NCBI GenBank assembly: GCA_049115495.1
Contig: JAGDZV010000004.1
Location: 310,001-374,000, forward strand
Length of the DNA: 64,000 bases
Reading direction: 5' to 3'
Origin: JACPUW01 sp049115495
GTDB taxonomy: Bacteria; Bacteroidota; Bacteroidia; CAILMK01; JACPUW01
The translations under genes were made by a program, and so were the position numbers. Below are positions 27,890 through 35,590 of this stretch, piece after piece (the stretch's first letter is position 1; each line of letters starts with the position of its first letter). The notes under the pieces were generated by a model, which searched no databases, was not told the DNA's origin, and saw only the letters and a list, made by a program, of their open reading frames with translations.

Positions 27890-30800
27890 ATGAAAATTAG
27901 AAATATTCTAACTCTGCTTTTGAGTGCCTTCTTTATGCTTCCGGCAATGGCCGAAAGAATTGAAGGAATTGGAGAGAAAAAACCTTCTGCTTCAAACAAA
28001 AGGCTAAAGGCTCGTTGCGAGAATGCTTCGGCTCAAGCTGATCTAGACATTAATAATGTTCGTGCCCGTATTATGAACGGTGGCGATATGTGGTGGGACC
28101 TTGTAGGAACTGCACGTTATGAAATTCCAAAGGTTACGGGAGAAGGTGTAAGCCGTCACTCTCTATTCGCAGGTTCAATTTGGATTGGTGGATTGAACAA
28201 TGGAAACATTCACACGGCGGCTCAAACGTATCGTCAGTTTGGAGGTAATGATCTTTGGGCTGGTCCTATTGATACATTAACTACTTCAGTTGACGATGAA
28301 GATTGTGAGTACTGGGATAATATCTTCCAAGTTTCAAGAGATGAAATTGATGATTTCATCGCTGAGTTTGAGCTTAATGGTAGCGTTGCAGAAGTACCAT
28401 CAAATATTGCCGATTGGCCAGCTCACGGTAGAAGCGAGCAACATGAAGCAAGGTTTATGGCTCCTTATATAAATGTAGGTGGTGGCCCAGGGTATGATCC
28501 TTCAGCTGGTGATTATCCTGATATTAAAGGTGATAAAGCATTGTGGTACGTTTACAACGATGTAGGTAACTTAAAAACTGAGACAGGTTCACCAGAAATT
28601 GGTCTAGAGTTTAGAACCATGGCTTTTGGTTTTGCAACTAACGATGAGATCAATAACATGACATTCTATGAAACAACCATTTACAATAGAGGTCAAAAAC
28701 AACTTGACTCAACTTACTTTGGTCAATGGGTAGATGCTGATCTTGGATGGGCATTTGACGATTACGTTGGCTGCGATATAGATCGTGGATTAGGTATTTG
28801 CTACAACGGTGACAACTTTGATGAAGGTGCTTTTGGTTATGGAACCAACCCGCCATCTGTTGGAGTTGACTTTTTCAAAGGACCTTTAGCTGACCTTGAA
28901 GTGATTTTTGCTGGCGGCAACGGAGATGGAATTGACAATGATGGCGACGGTGAAGTAGATGAGCTAGATACTACTTACTATAGTTACTACAGAAGAAATG
29001 GATTAGATTTTCCTGAAGTATATGAAGGAGATGGTGTAGATAATAACAGAGATGGTCAAATAGATGAGCCAGGTGAAGATATTGCTATGTCAAAGTTTGT
29101 ATACTATGATAATAACTTTACACCTTATGGTAACCCTAGAAGTGAAAACCGTTCTGACTTTTATAACTACTTGACCGCAAGATGGAAAAATGGTGACTGT
29201 ATTAGATTTGGCGGTAATGGTAACACTACAGCAACGGGTGAGTGTACCGACTTCATGTTCCCTGATGATCCAAGAGATGCTGATGGATGGAGTGAAGTTA
29301 CTTCAAACAACCAACCAAATGATAGAAGATTCTTGCAATCAGCCGGACCATTTACCCTTAAGCCGGGAGCTGTTAATACTGTAACAGTTGGTGTTGTTTG
29401 GGCAAGAGCGTCAAGCGGAGGAAATACTGGTTCTTATGACCTATTGCTATTGGCTGATGATAAAGCACAAAAACTATTCAACAACAATTTTGATCTTCTA
29501 GATGGTCCTGATGCACCAGAATTATCGGCTGTTGAGCTTGATAGGGAAGTGATACTTATGATGGATCGTGAAACTTACATTGAAACCGAAGGTTATGAAG
29601 ATTCTGAAATTTCAACCACCGGTGAAGAAGTAAGATATACTTTCCAAGGATATCAGTTGTACCAATTGGCTAATGCTGATGTAACTCCAGATCAATTAAA
29701 TAACAACGATTTTGCAAGAGAAGTTTTTCAAGTAGACCTTGAAGATGGAATTACAAGATTGGTAAATACCGAATATGATCCTGAAGTAGACGCGAGTATT
29801 CCTTCTGTAATGGTAGATGGAAATGACGAGGGCTTAGCCCACGTAATTAGAGTAACCGATGATGCTTTTGCTTCAGGTAATTCTACACTGATTAACCACA
29901 AGACTTATCACTACCTTTTAATTGCATATGCTTCGGTAGATGCTGATAATACAGATGAAGATAGACAGTATTTAGCAGGTCGTAGAATTACCAGGATTTC
30001 TGTTACTCCTCGTCAAACCGAAATATTATATGACGGTACCAAGCTTAACGCAGCATACGGAGATGGACCAGAAATTACAAGAATTGAAGGTAAGGGTAAC
30101 GGTGGCATCTTTATGCGACTTACTGAAGAAACCGTTGATCAAATCTTAGCAGCTGGTGTATATAGTACTCCTACATACCAAATTGGAGCTGGGCCTGTTG
30201 AAGTAAAAGTTATTGATCCATTAAATGTAGAATCAGCTGATTTTGAATTGAGATTTTTTGATGAAGACGCTGCTGGTACAAACGGAAGAGAACTACTTGC
30301 AAATATTGATGCGCTTAAGACAACAGTAAGAGACAGAAGAGATGATTACGGTTTACAGCAAGCCATAACTCGTGATGCTGAAGCAGATCTCAACAATGCA
30401 ATTGGTGAATTGCTTAGCAAACAAGATTCTTTACAAACAGTAATTACTGAATTGAGCTCTGGAGCACTTGATGAAGCAGATTCAATTGTTTACGCTGCTG
30501 CAAAAACATTATTGGAACGTCAGATTACAGATTTACAGACTGATACTGCGAACTTCTCTTTGGCTTACAGTGATGCTGAAGGTGAATTAAGCAGACAACT
30601 TAACCGTCTGAATAATGCGATTAACAACTTAAACGATGAAACCGCGAAGGCAGATTCAGTTGTTTGGGAAATTACTAAGATTAACGCTGACGGCACAAGG
30701 GAAACCATTAGAGCAGAAAAAGGACTTTATACAGACAATGAAATGGTTCTTGACGAATGGGGAATTAGTATAAAGGCAGGACCTGAATACGCTCCTTTAG

Positions 30801-32239
30801 GAAGTTCTGGTGATCCTAGCAATGGTTTAATTGGTAGTGAAATTGTTTACGAAGACAATTCAGAAGAGTGGTTGACAGCAATGCCTCAGGTTGAAAATGC
30901 AAATGACCAAGTGCCATGGATTTTTGATTGGATTAGAGCGGGAGGTGATCTTAACGGTGCCGATCCGGCTTTGCCAGCGGTTCATGATGTTGAATATAGT
31001 TCTTTAGGCGCGCTAGATGAAAATGCCGTTTATAAATCGGTTGCAAATGGCTTGATTGCCCCTTATGTTTTAACATCAAGGTCAGCAGAGCTAAATGGTT
31101 TCTCATCTTACGGTGTATGCCAAGCACCAAGTTTTGGTCTAGAATGTGAAAACTTCCTTGACCTACCTAGTATTGACCTTGTATTTACAAGTGATAGATC
31201 AAAATGGTCAAGAGTATTGGTATGTGAAATGGGAGAAAACCCAGGTACTACTGAAGGTGGTGCTGAGAAGTTTACCATAAGACAGCATGCTAGTTTGAAT
31301 TTAGAACCTGATGCAAGCGGAAATCCTGTTTATGATAATTCTTCTAAAGGATTTTCATGGTTCCCTGGTTATGCAATTGATGTAGAAACAGGAGAAAGAT
31401 TGAATATCATATTAGGTGAAAACTCTTCTCTTAAGCAAACAAATGCCAGTGATATGATTTGGAATCCTTCATCTCAAATTACAGACCCTAACATTCCACC
31501 GAATTTAGATGGTGGTGCAGTTATAGGTGGCATGCACTACATTTATGTAATGGGTTCAACTTCTGGATTTAGAGTTGGAGGCGGAGATTATGAAACGGCC
31601 TATGATGGTTGTAAGCAATACGAAAAGTATCTTAATCCTTCAAGTAGTGATTACTCAGCAAACAGATTAAGAGGTGTTTGGTCTGCAGCAGCATGGGTTA
31701 TGCCTGCAATGTTGGCCGATGGTTATGATTTAAAATCTTGGAAAGATGGTATAGTACCTACTGAGTCAGCCATAAGAGTAAGAATCAATAGACCTTACCA
31801 AACATATGCCACATCAGAGAATCCTCAAAATGAGAACTTACCTTTCTATGAGTTTAGTACCGCTAGTATTGCTCCTGAATTTTCTCCTGAAACTCACGGT
31901 GCTGAGGCATTAAAAAATGTAAGAGTAGTTCCAAACCCTTACTATGCGCAGAGTGATTATGAGGCTTCTCAAATTGATAATAATGTTAAGATTACTAATT
32001 TACCTGAAGAGTGTACAATCAAGATTTACACTGTAAATGGACAATTGGTAAAAACATTTGAGAAAGCGCCATCTGATGGTTTCCATAATACAGAATTATT
32101 GTGGGATCTTAAAAATGAAGTAAGAGTTCCAATATCAAGTGGTGTTTACATAATACATGTTGACGCGCCAAAAATTGGAGCATCTACGACAGTTAAGTTC
32201 TTTGCAGTGATTAAACCAATTGACCTTGATACTTTCTAA
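27890..32239 (+). CDS. Very large secreted protein with T9SS sorting domain, function unknown
   Basis: A 1449-residue exported protein. The signal peptide is about residues 1-22 (ending PAMA). The body begins with a domain around GGDMWWDLVGTARYEIPK that is common in uncharacterised Bacteroidota exoproteins. Two Asp-rich calcium-binding-like loops lie near 344-360 (GDGIDNDGDGEVDELD) and 378-392 (GDGVDNNRDGQIDEPGED). A heptad-rich coiled coil covers about 806-930. The last ~108 residues (from VRVVPNPYYA, about 1343) have a FlgD-Ig-like/T9SS type A character, with IKIYTVNGQLVKTF and SGVYIIHVDAP. No enzyme motif was recognised. The gene sits between the TonB receptor (23 nt upstream) and a PorV-like gene (19 nt downstream), so the three are likely co-expressed. 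Confidence 0.8.
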   Translation: MKIRNILTLLLSAFFMLPAMAERIEGIGEKKPSASNKRLKARCENASAQADLDINNVRARIMNGGDMWWDLVGTARYEIPKVTGEGVSRHSLFAGSIWIGGLNNGNIHTAAQTYRQFGGNDLWAGPIDTLTTSVDDEDCEYWDNIFQVSRDEIDDFIAEFELNGSVAEVPSNIADWPAHGRSEQHEARFMAPYINVGGGPGYDPSAGDYPDIKGDKALWYVYNDVGNLKTETGSPEIGLEFRTMAFGFATNDEINNMTFYETTIYNRGQKQLDSTYFGQWVDADLGWAFDDYVGCDIDRGLGICYNGDNFDEGAFGYGTNPPSVGVDFFKGPLADLEVIFAGGNGDGIDNDGDGEVDELDTTYYSYYRRNGLDFPEVYEGDGVDNNRDGQIDEPGEDIAMSKFVYYDNNFTPYGNPRSENRSDFYNYLTARWKNGDCIRFGGNGNTTATGECTDFMFPDDPRDADGWSEVTSNNQPNDRRFLQSAGPFTLKPGAVNTVTVGVVWARASSGGNTGSYDLLLLADDKAQKLFNNNFDLLDGPDAPELSAVELDREVILMMDRETYIETEGYEDSEISTTGEEVRYTFQGYQLYQLANADVTPDQLNNNDFAREVFQVDLEDGITRLVNTEYDPEVDASIPSVMVDGNDEGLAHVIRVTDDAFASGNSTLINHKTYHYLLIAYASVDADNTDEDRQYLAGRRITRISVTPRQTEILYDGTKLNAAYGDGPEITRIEGKGNGGIFMRLTEETVDQILAAGVYSTPTYQIGAGPVEVKVIDPLNVESADFELRFFDEDAAGTNGRELLANIDALKTTVRDRRDDYGLQQAITRDAEADLNNAIGELLSKQDSLQTVITELSSGALDEADSIVYAAAKTLLERQITDLQTDTANFSLAYSDAEGELSRQLNRLNNAINNLNDETAKADSVVWEITKINADGTRETIRAEKGLYTDNEMVLDEWGISIKAGPEYAPLGSSGDPSNGLIGSEIVYEDNSEEWLTAMPQVENANDQVPWIFDWIRAGGDLNGADPALPAVHDVEYSSLGALDENAVYKSVANGLIAPYVLTSRSAELNGFSSYGVCQAPSFGLECENFLDLPSIDLVFTSDRSKWSRVLVCEMGENPGTTEGGAEKFTIRQHASLNLEPDASGNPVYDNSSKGFSWFPGYAIDVETGERLNIILGENSSLKQTNASDMIWNPSSQITDPNIPPNLDGGAVIGGMHYIYVMGSTSGFRVGGGDYETAYDGCKQYEKYLNPSSSDYSANRLRGVWSAAAWVMPAMLADGYDLKSWKDGIVPTESAIRVRINRPYQTYATSENPQNENLPFYEFSTASIAPEFSPETHGAEALKNVRVVPNPYYAQSDYEASQIDNNVKITNLPEECTIKIYTVNGQLVKTFEKAPSDGFHNTELLWDLKNEVRVPISSGVYIIHVDAPKIGASTTVKFFAVIKPIDLDTF

Positions 32240-32258
32240 AAACCACAATAAAGCAGAT

Positions 32259-33302
32259 ATGAAAAAGATACTTTTAAGTCTAACTATAATAGCCGCGTTA
32301 TTTTGTGGTAATACATATGCTGGTAATCCAGATCGTATAGGAGAAGCTGGTGCTACCCATTTGTTAATCAATCCATGGGCCCGTTCAGCGGGTTGGGGTG
32401 GAGCCAATACTGCAAGCATTTCAGGAATAGAAGCCATGAGATTTAATGTGGCTGGCTTAGTTAACTCTGAAAACAATGAACTTCTTTTTTCAAGAACAAA
32501 TTGGTTTCAAGGAGCCGACATCAACATTAATTCTTTTGGATTTAAAACTAAACTTGGTGACTATGCAGCCATAGGAGCAACCATAATGAGTTTTGACATG
32601 GGAGAATTTGTAAGAACTACCGAAGAATTCCCTGATGGAACCTTAGGTACTTTCTCACCTTCTTACACAAATATTGGAGTAAGTTTTGCCTATAAGTTCT
32701 CTGAACAAACTTCAGGGGGTATAACCTTAAGGTTAGTTTCTGAAGCAATACCAGATTTAAGTGCCATGGGTGCTGCATTAGATGCAGGTATACAATACCG
32801 TTCAAGAGATCAGCGCTTTAAGCTTGGCTTTTCACTTAGAAACGTAGGCCCTGCAATGAGATACAGCGGTGATGGTATAGACCTTAGAGCTGAAGAAGAA
32901 GGAGTACTAAACCCTACCGCCAGAACAATGAAAGCTAGAGTGGCACCATTTGAATTGCCCTCTATTCTAAATATTGGTTTGTCTTATGACGTTTTAGTAC
33001 TTGGTCAAGGAACTGGATTGTCTGTGGCAACCAACTTTATGTCAAATTCTTTTGGAAGAGATGTAATTACAGCAGGAGTAGAATATTCTTACAAGAATAT
33101 GCTAATGCTCAGAGGTGGTTTTGCTTACGAGCAAGGTATACTTGACGATGCAATTGCTACTAATGAAGCTACAGGTCCAAGCTTAGGTGCTACTTTTCAA
33201 CTGCCATATGGCGATGGCCAAAACTTCGGAATTGATTATTCTTATAGAACTACTCGTTCTTATGCAGGAATTCATGCTTTAGGTGTGATTCTTACTTTCT
33301 AG
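32259..33302 (+). CDS. PorV/PorQ family outer-membrane barrel
   Basis: A 347-residue barrel of the PorV/PorQ (FadL-like) group. The start at 32259 opens a signal peptide (MKKILLSLTIIAALFCGNTYA); an earlier in-frame start at 32220 lies inside the cargo gene and is rejected. The mature N-terminus GAGATHLLINPWARSAGWGGA-like block (seen as EAGATHLLINPWARSAGWGG) is the family signature, with GIEAMRFNVAGL following. PorV in P. gingivalis shuttles T9SS cargo to the attachment complex; PorQ-like paralogues are less clear. The placement directly after a giant T9SS cargo suggests a dedicated carrier, which is inference. A terminator follows. Confidence 0.85.
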   Translation: MKKILLSLTIIAALFCGNTYAGNPDRIGEAGATHLLINPWARSAGWGGANTASISGIEAMRFNVAGLVNSENNELLFSRTNWFQGADININSFGFKTKLGDYAAIGATIMSFDMGEFVRTTEEFPDGTLGTFSPSYTNIGVSFAYKFSEQTSGGITLRLVSEAIPDLSAMGAALDAGIQYRSRDQRFKLGFSLRNVGPAMRYSGDGIDLRAEEEGVLNPTARTMKARVAPFELPSILNIGLSYDVLVLGQGTGLSVATNFMSNSFGRDVITAGVEYSYKNMLMLRGGFAYEQGILDDAIATNEATGPSLGATFQLPYGDGQNFGIDYSYRTTRSYAGIHALGVILTF

Positions 33303-33311
33303 AATAAGATT

Positions 33312-33319
33312 TATCTTTG
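33312..33319 (+). promoter_or_regulatory. Putative -7 box for greA, upstream of the hairpin
   Basis: TATCTTTG matches TAnnTTTG. Transcription would start near 33324, so the 14-bp hairpin at 33327-33359 would form at the very 5' end of the greA message. Confidence 0.4.
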
Positions 33320-33326
33320 TATAAAC

Positions 33327-33359
33327 AAAAACGTTTGCAATACTATTGCAAACGTTTTT
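33327..33359 (+). terminator. Intrinsic terminator after the PorV-like gene (or 5' hairpin of greA)
   Basis: A perfect 14-bp stem (AAAAACGTTTGCAA with TTGCAAACGTTTTT) and a 5-nt loop, with T-rich 3' arm. It works in either orientation. It ends the sensor-to-PorV locus and also lies in the greA leader. Confidence 0.8.
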
Positions 33360-33390
33360 GTGTTTACTGATTACCAAAAACAAAACAGAA

Positions 33391-33864
33391 ATGAGCGAAA
33401 AAGTATATGTAACCCAAGAGGGGTTTGATAAGCTTCAAGCCGAACTGAAGCACCTAAAGTCAGTTGAAAGACCAAAAGCATCTAAGGCAATTGCCGAGGC
33501 AAGAGATAAAGGTGATTTAAGTGAAAACGCGGAGTATGATGCCGCCAAAGATGCTCAAGGTTTATTAGAGGCACAAATTGCAAAACTTGAAACTACAATT
33601 GGAAATGCAAGAATTCTTGACGAATCTCAAATTGATACTTCAAAGGTTACCGCGCTTTGTAAAGTGAAGGTTAAAAATCTAAAAGTTAAAAAAGAGATGA
33701 CCTATCAATTGGTTTCAGAAAAAGAGGCCAACATTAAAGAAGGAAAGATATCAGTGATGTCTCCAATTGGTAAAGGTTTGTTGGGTAAAAAAGTAGGTGA
33801 ACAGGTTGAAATTAAAGTGCCAGCGGGTTTAGTGAAACTTGAGGTATTGGATATTTCAATCTAG
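33391..33864 (+). CDS. greA: Transcription elongation factor GreA
   Basis: GreA rescues backtracked RNA polymerase by stimulating transcript cleavage. The start at 33391 (MSEKVYVTQEGFDKLQAEL) gives 157 residues, the family norm; an in-frame ATG at 33346 would begin inside the hairpin. The coiled-coil tip carries the acidic motif ARDKGDLSENAEYDAAKD (about 40-57), whose DLSEN Asp and Glu reach the polymerase active site. The C-terminal FKBP-like domain holds SVMSPIGKGLLGKKVG. The HIT gene follows after 4 nt. Confidence 0.97.
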   Translation: MSEKVYVTQEGFDKLQAELKHLKSVERPKASKAIAEARDKGDLSENAEYDAAKDAQGLLEAQIAKLETTIGNARILDESQIDTSKVTALCKVKVKNLKVKKEMTYQLVSEKEANIKEGKISVMSPIGKGLLGKKVGEQVEIKVPAGLVKLEVLDISI

Positions 33865-33868
33865 CAAT

Positions 33869-34264
33869 ATGGCAAGTATATTTTCAAATATAATTGCTGG
33901 CCAAATACCTAGCTACAAGGTAGCTGAAGACGAAAATTATCTCGCATTTCTTGATATTTTCCCTTTAAAAAAAGGTCATACACTAGTTATTCCCAAGCAA
34001 GAAGTTGACTACATATTTGACCTTGATGCAGCGGCTTTGAGTGGACTAACCTTATTCGCTCAAAGAGTTGCTAAAGCCATTGATAAAACAATACCCTGCC
34101 AAAGGGTAGGCGTTGCTGTAATTGGCTTGGAAGTGCCACATGCTCATGTACATTTAGTTCCACTAGATGGAGTTCATGATATTGACTTTTCTAAACCAAA
34201 ACTAGAGTATACTCAAGATCAATTCAAAGAAATAGCAGAAAGCATAGCTTCAAATTTTGAATAG
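33869..34264 (+). CDS. HIT family nucleotide-binding protein
   Basis: A 131-residue histidine-triad protein of the Hint branch, hydrolysing nucleoside phosphoramidates or similar adenylated compounds. The start at 33869 (MASIFSNIIAGQIPSYKVAED) gives the usual N-terminus. The triad reads VPHAHVHLVPL near residues 88-98. No hint of a special substrate. It pairs with greA, an arrangement common in Bacteroidota, and converges on the exosortase gene, with only 1 nt between stop codons. Confidence 0.94.
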   Translation: MASIFSNIIAGQIPSYKVAEDENYLAFLDIFPLKKGHTLVIPKQEVDYIFDLDAAALSGLTLFAQRVAKAIDKTIPCQRVGVAVIGLEVPHAHVHLVPLDGVHDIDFSKPKLEYTQDQFKEIAESIASNFE

Positions 34265-34265
34265 T

Positions 34266-35588
34266 CTATTTTAAGAAATAATCTTTCAACATGCTTTGAA
34301 GCCTTGCTTCTTCAAAAGCCGATACATTTACCAAAGTGTATCGGCTTTTGTTTTTAAATGCATCATAGCGCCATTCCATTTGATCTACGGTTATATTCCC
34401 TTTGCTCTGATACCACCATGCAGTATGTAGTGTAAGTGAGTCATTGGTAAGTGTGGCGGTTAATATGGTATTTCCATTTACTATTTGGTGTTTTTCATTT
34501 TTAAGTTTAAGTCCGCTTCCACGCCAGCAAATGGTTGGAGTATGTGTGCTATTGTAATAGCTTTTGCAAGGCTTATAAAAAACAACGCTTTCTTCATTGC
34601 TAAATTTAAAAACGTCAGCGTATGGAGTGCTTTTATTGAAACCCTTTAAGCCATTGGGCAGGTTATAGTTTAAGTTTTGCGATTCTGCTTTGAATTCATT
34701 AAACCTTTGGGATCCGGCTAAAAGCAACAAAGTAACCAAGACCGGAATTGCCGATATTTTGATGTTAAGGCTGGTTTTAACGGTGCTGGCCTTGAAATGC
34801 GCTCCTTTAATAAACTTTGGTGTTAAAAACCAAAGCGGCAGTAATACATAGAAGGCCAGTGAGATTAAACCTGTAATATCATGTGCAATGTTGTCTGGGG
34901 TAATATCAAAAAGAACAAGAATTATGATTCTTAAAAGGTTTGAGATAATTAGAAGCACCGAAGCCAAAACAGCCCATAATGCAAAGTCTCTTTGTTTAGT
35001 TGATTGCTGTAATTTGTGATTAAAGAAAGCCATAATAGTCAAGCACAAAATGGCACCTGTAACCATCATATTTAGTCCGAGGCAAGCGCTCTCAACTTCG
35101 TAGCTTCTTTCACCAAGCTTTATAATGTTGCCAGCAACTAATACGTTATCAATAAATATTGACAGTAAATTACCCGCCAATGCGGTTATTTTTAAGCGTA
35201 TAGGGAAACTAAAAACATTGAGTAAATAATGAGAAACGGGAGAAATGAGAACGGCAATTAAAAAAGACGTTCTGTTTAGTTTGCCGAAGCTCATTTCAAT
35301 AAAGAAAATGATAAGAGAAATGATGGATAGAAAATATAAGGTTTGCACCTGGAGTAAGACATAACCAATCCCTAAGGCTAAAGATATTATTCCGTAGCGC
35401 GAAGAGAAAACTCCCTTTTGCTCAATTACTAAACATAAGGGAATCGCCATTAAAGCTAAATAAAGATCAAGTCCTGGTGCAACAAACGAAACCAAAAACT
35501 TGAAGTTTAGCAAAAGGGCAAAAAGCAAAAGCGTAATAAATAAAGCTCCTTGCCTAGTGAAAAGTCTTTCTTTAATTGAGGCTGTCAA
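34266..35588 (-). CDS. xrtN: Exosortase N (XrtN-type transmembrane peptidase)
   Basis: A 440-residue multi-pass inner-membrane cysteine peptidase of the exosortase family, which cleaves and likely re-anchors proteins with PEP-CTERM-like tails. The catalytic signature is present: Cys169 in EVESACLGLNMMVTG, Arg220 in NLLRIIILV and His236 in IAHDITGLI. About eight helices fill residues 15-255. A C-terminal ~170-residue domain follows, with a soluble part from about 295 resembling the EpsI-like extension. The neighbour at 35591-38044 ends in a VPEP tail and fits the known one-enzyme/one-substrate XrtN pair of Bacteroidota. The name rests on that pairing and on the motifs. Confidence 0.85.
   Translation of the reverse strand: MTASIKERLFTRQGALFITLLLFALLLNFKFLVSFVAPGLDLYLALMAIPLCLVIEQKGVFSSRYGIISLALGIGYVLLQVQTLYFLSIISLIIFFIEMSFGKLNRTSFLIAVLISPVSHYLLNVFSFPIRLKITALAGNLLSIFIDNVLVAGNIIKLGERSYEVESACLGLNMMVTGAILCLTIMAFFNHKLQQSTKQRDFALWAVLASVLLIISNLLRIIILVLFDITPDNIAHDITGLISLAFYVLLPLWFLTPKFIKGAHFKASTVKTSLNIKISAIPVLVTLLLLAGSQRFNEFKAESQNLNYNLPNGLKGFNKSTPYADVFKFSNEESVVFYKPCKSYYNSTHTPTICWRGSGLKLKNEKHQIVNGNTILTATLTNDSLTLHTAWWYQSKGNITVDQMEWRYDAFKNKSRYTLVNVSAFEEARLQSMLKDYFLK
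34314..34349 (+). terminator. Intrinsic terminator of greA-HIT embedded in the exosortase coding sequence
   Basis: A perfect 13-bp stem (AAAAGCCGATACA with TGTATCGGCTTTT), extendable inward by three pairs, followed by GTTTTT on the plus strand. It lies about 50 nt past the HIT stop, wholly within the 3' coding part of the convergent xrtN gene. Confidence 0.85.
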
Positions 35589-35590
35589 CT

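Noticed and set aside
24126..33302. SusCD-type polysaccharide-utilisation locus
   Set aside because: There is a receptor, but no SusD and no carbohydrate-active enzyme in the locus.
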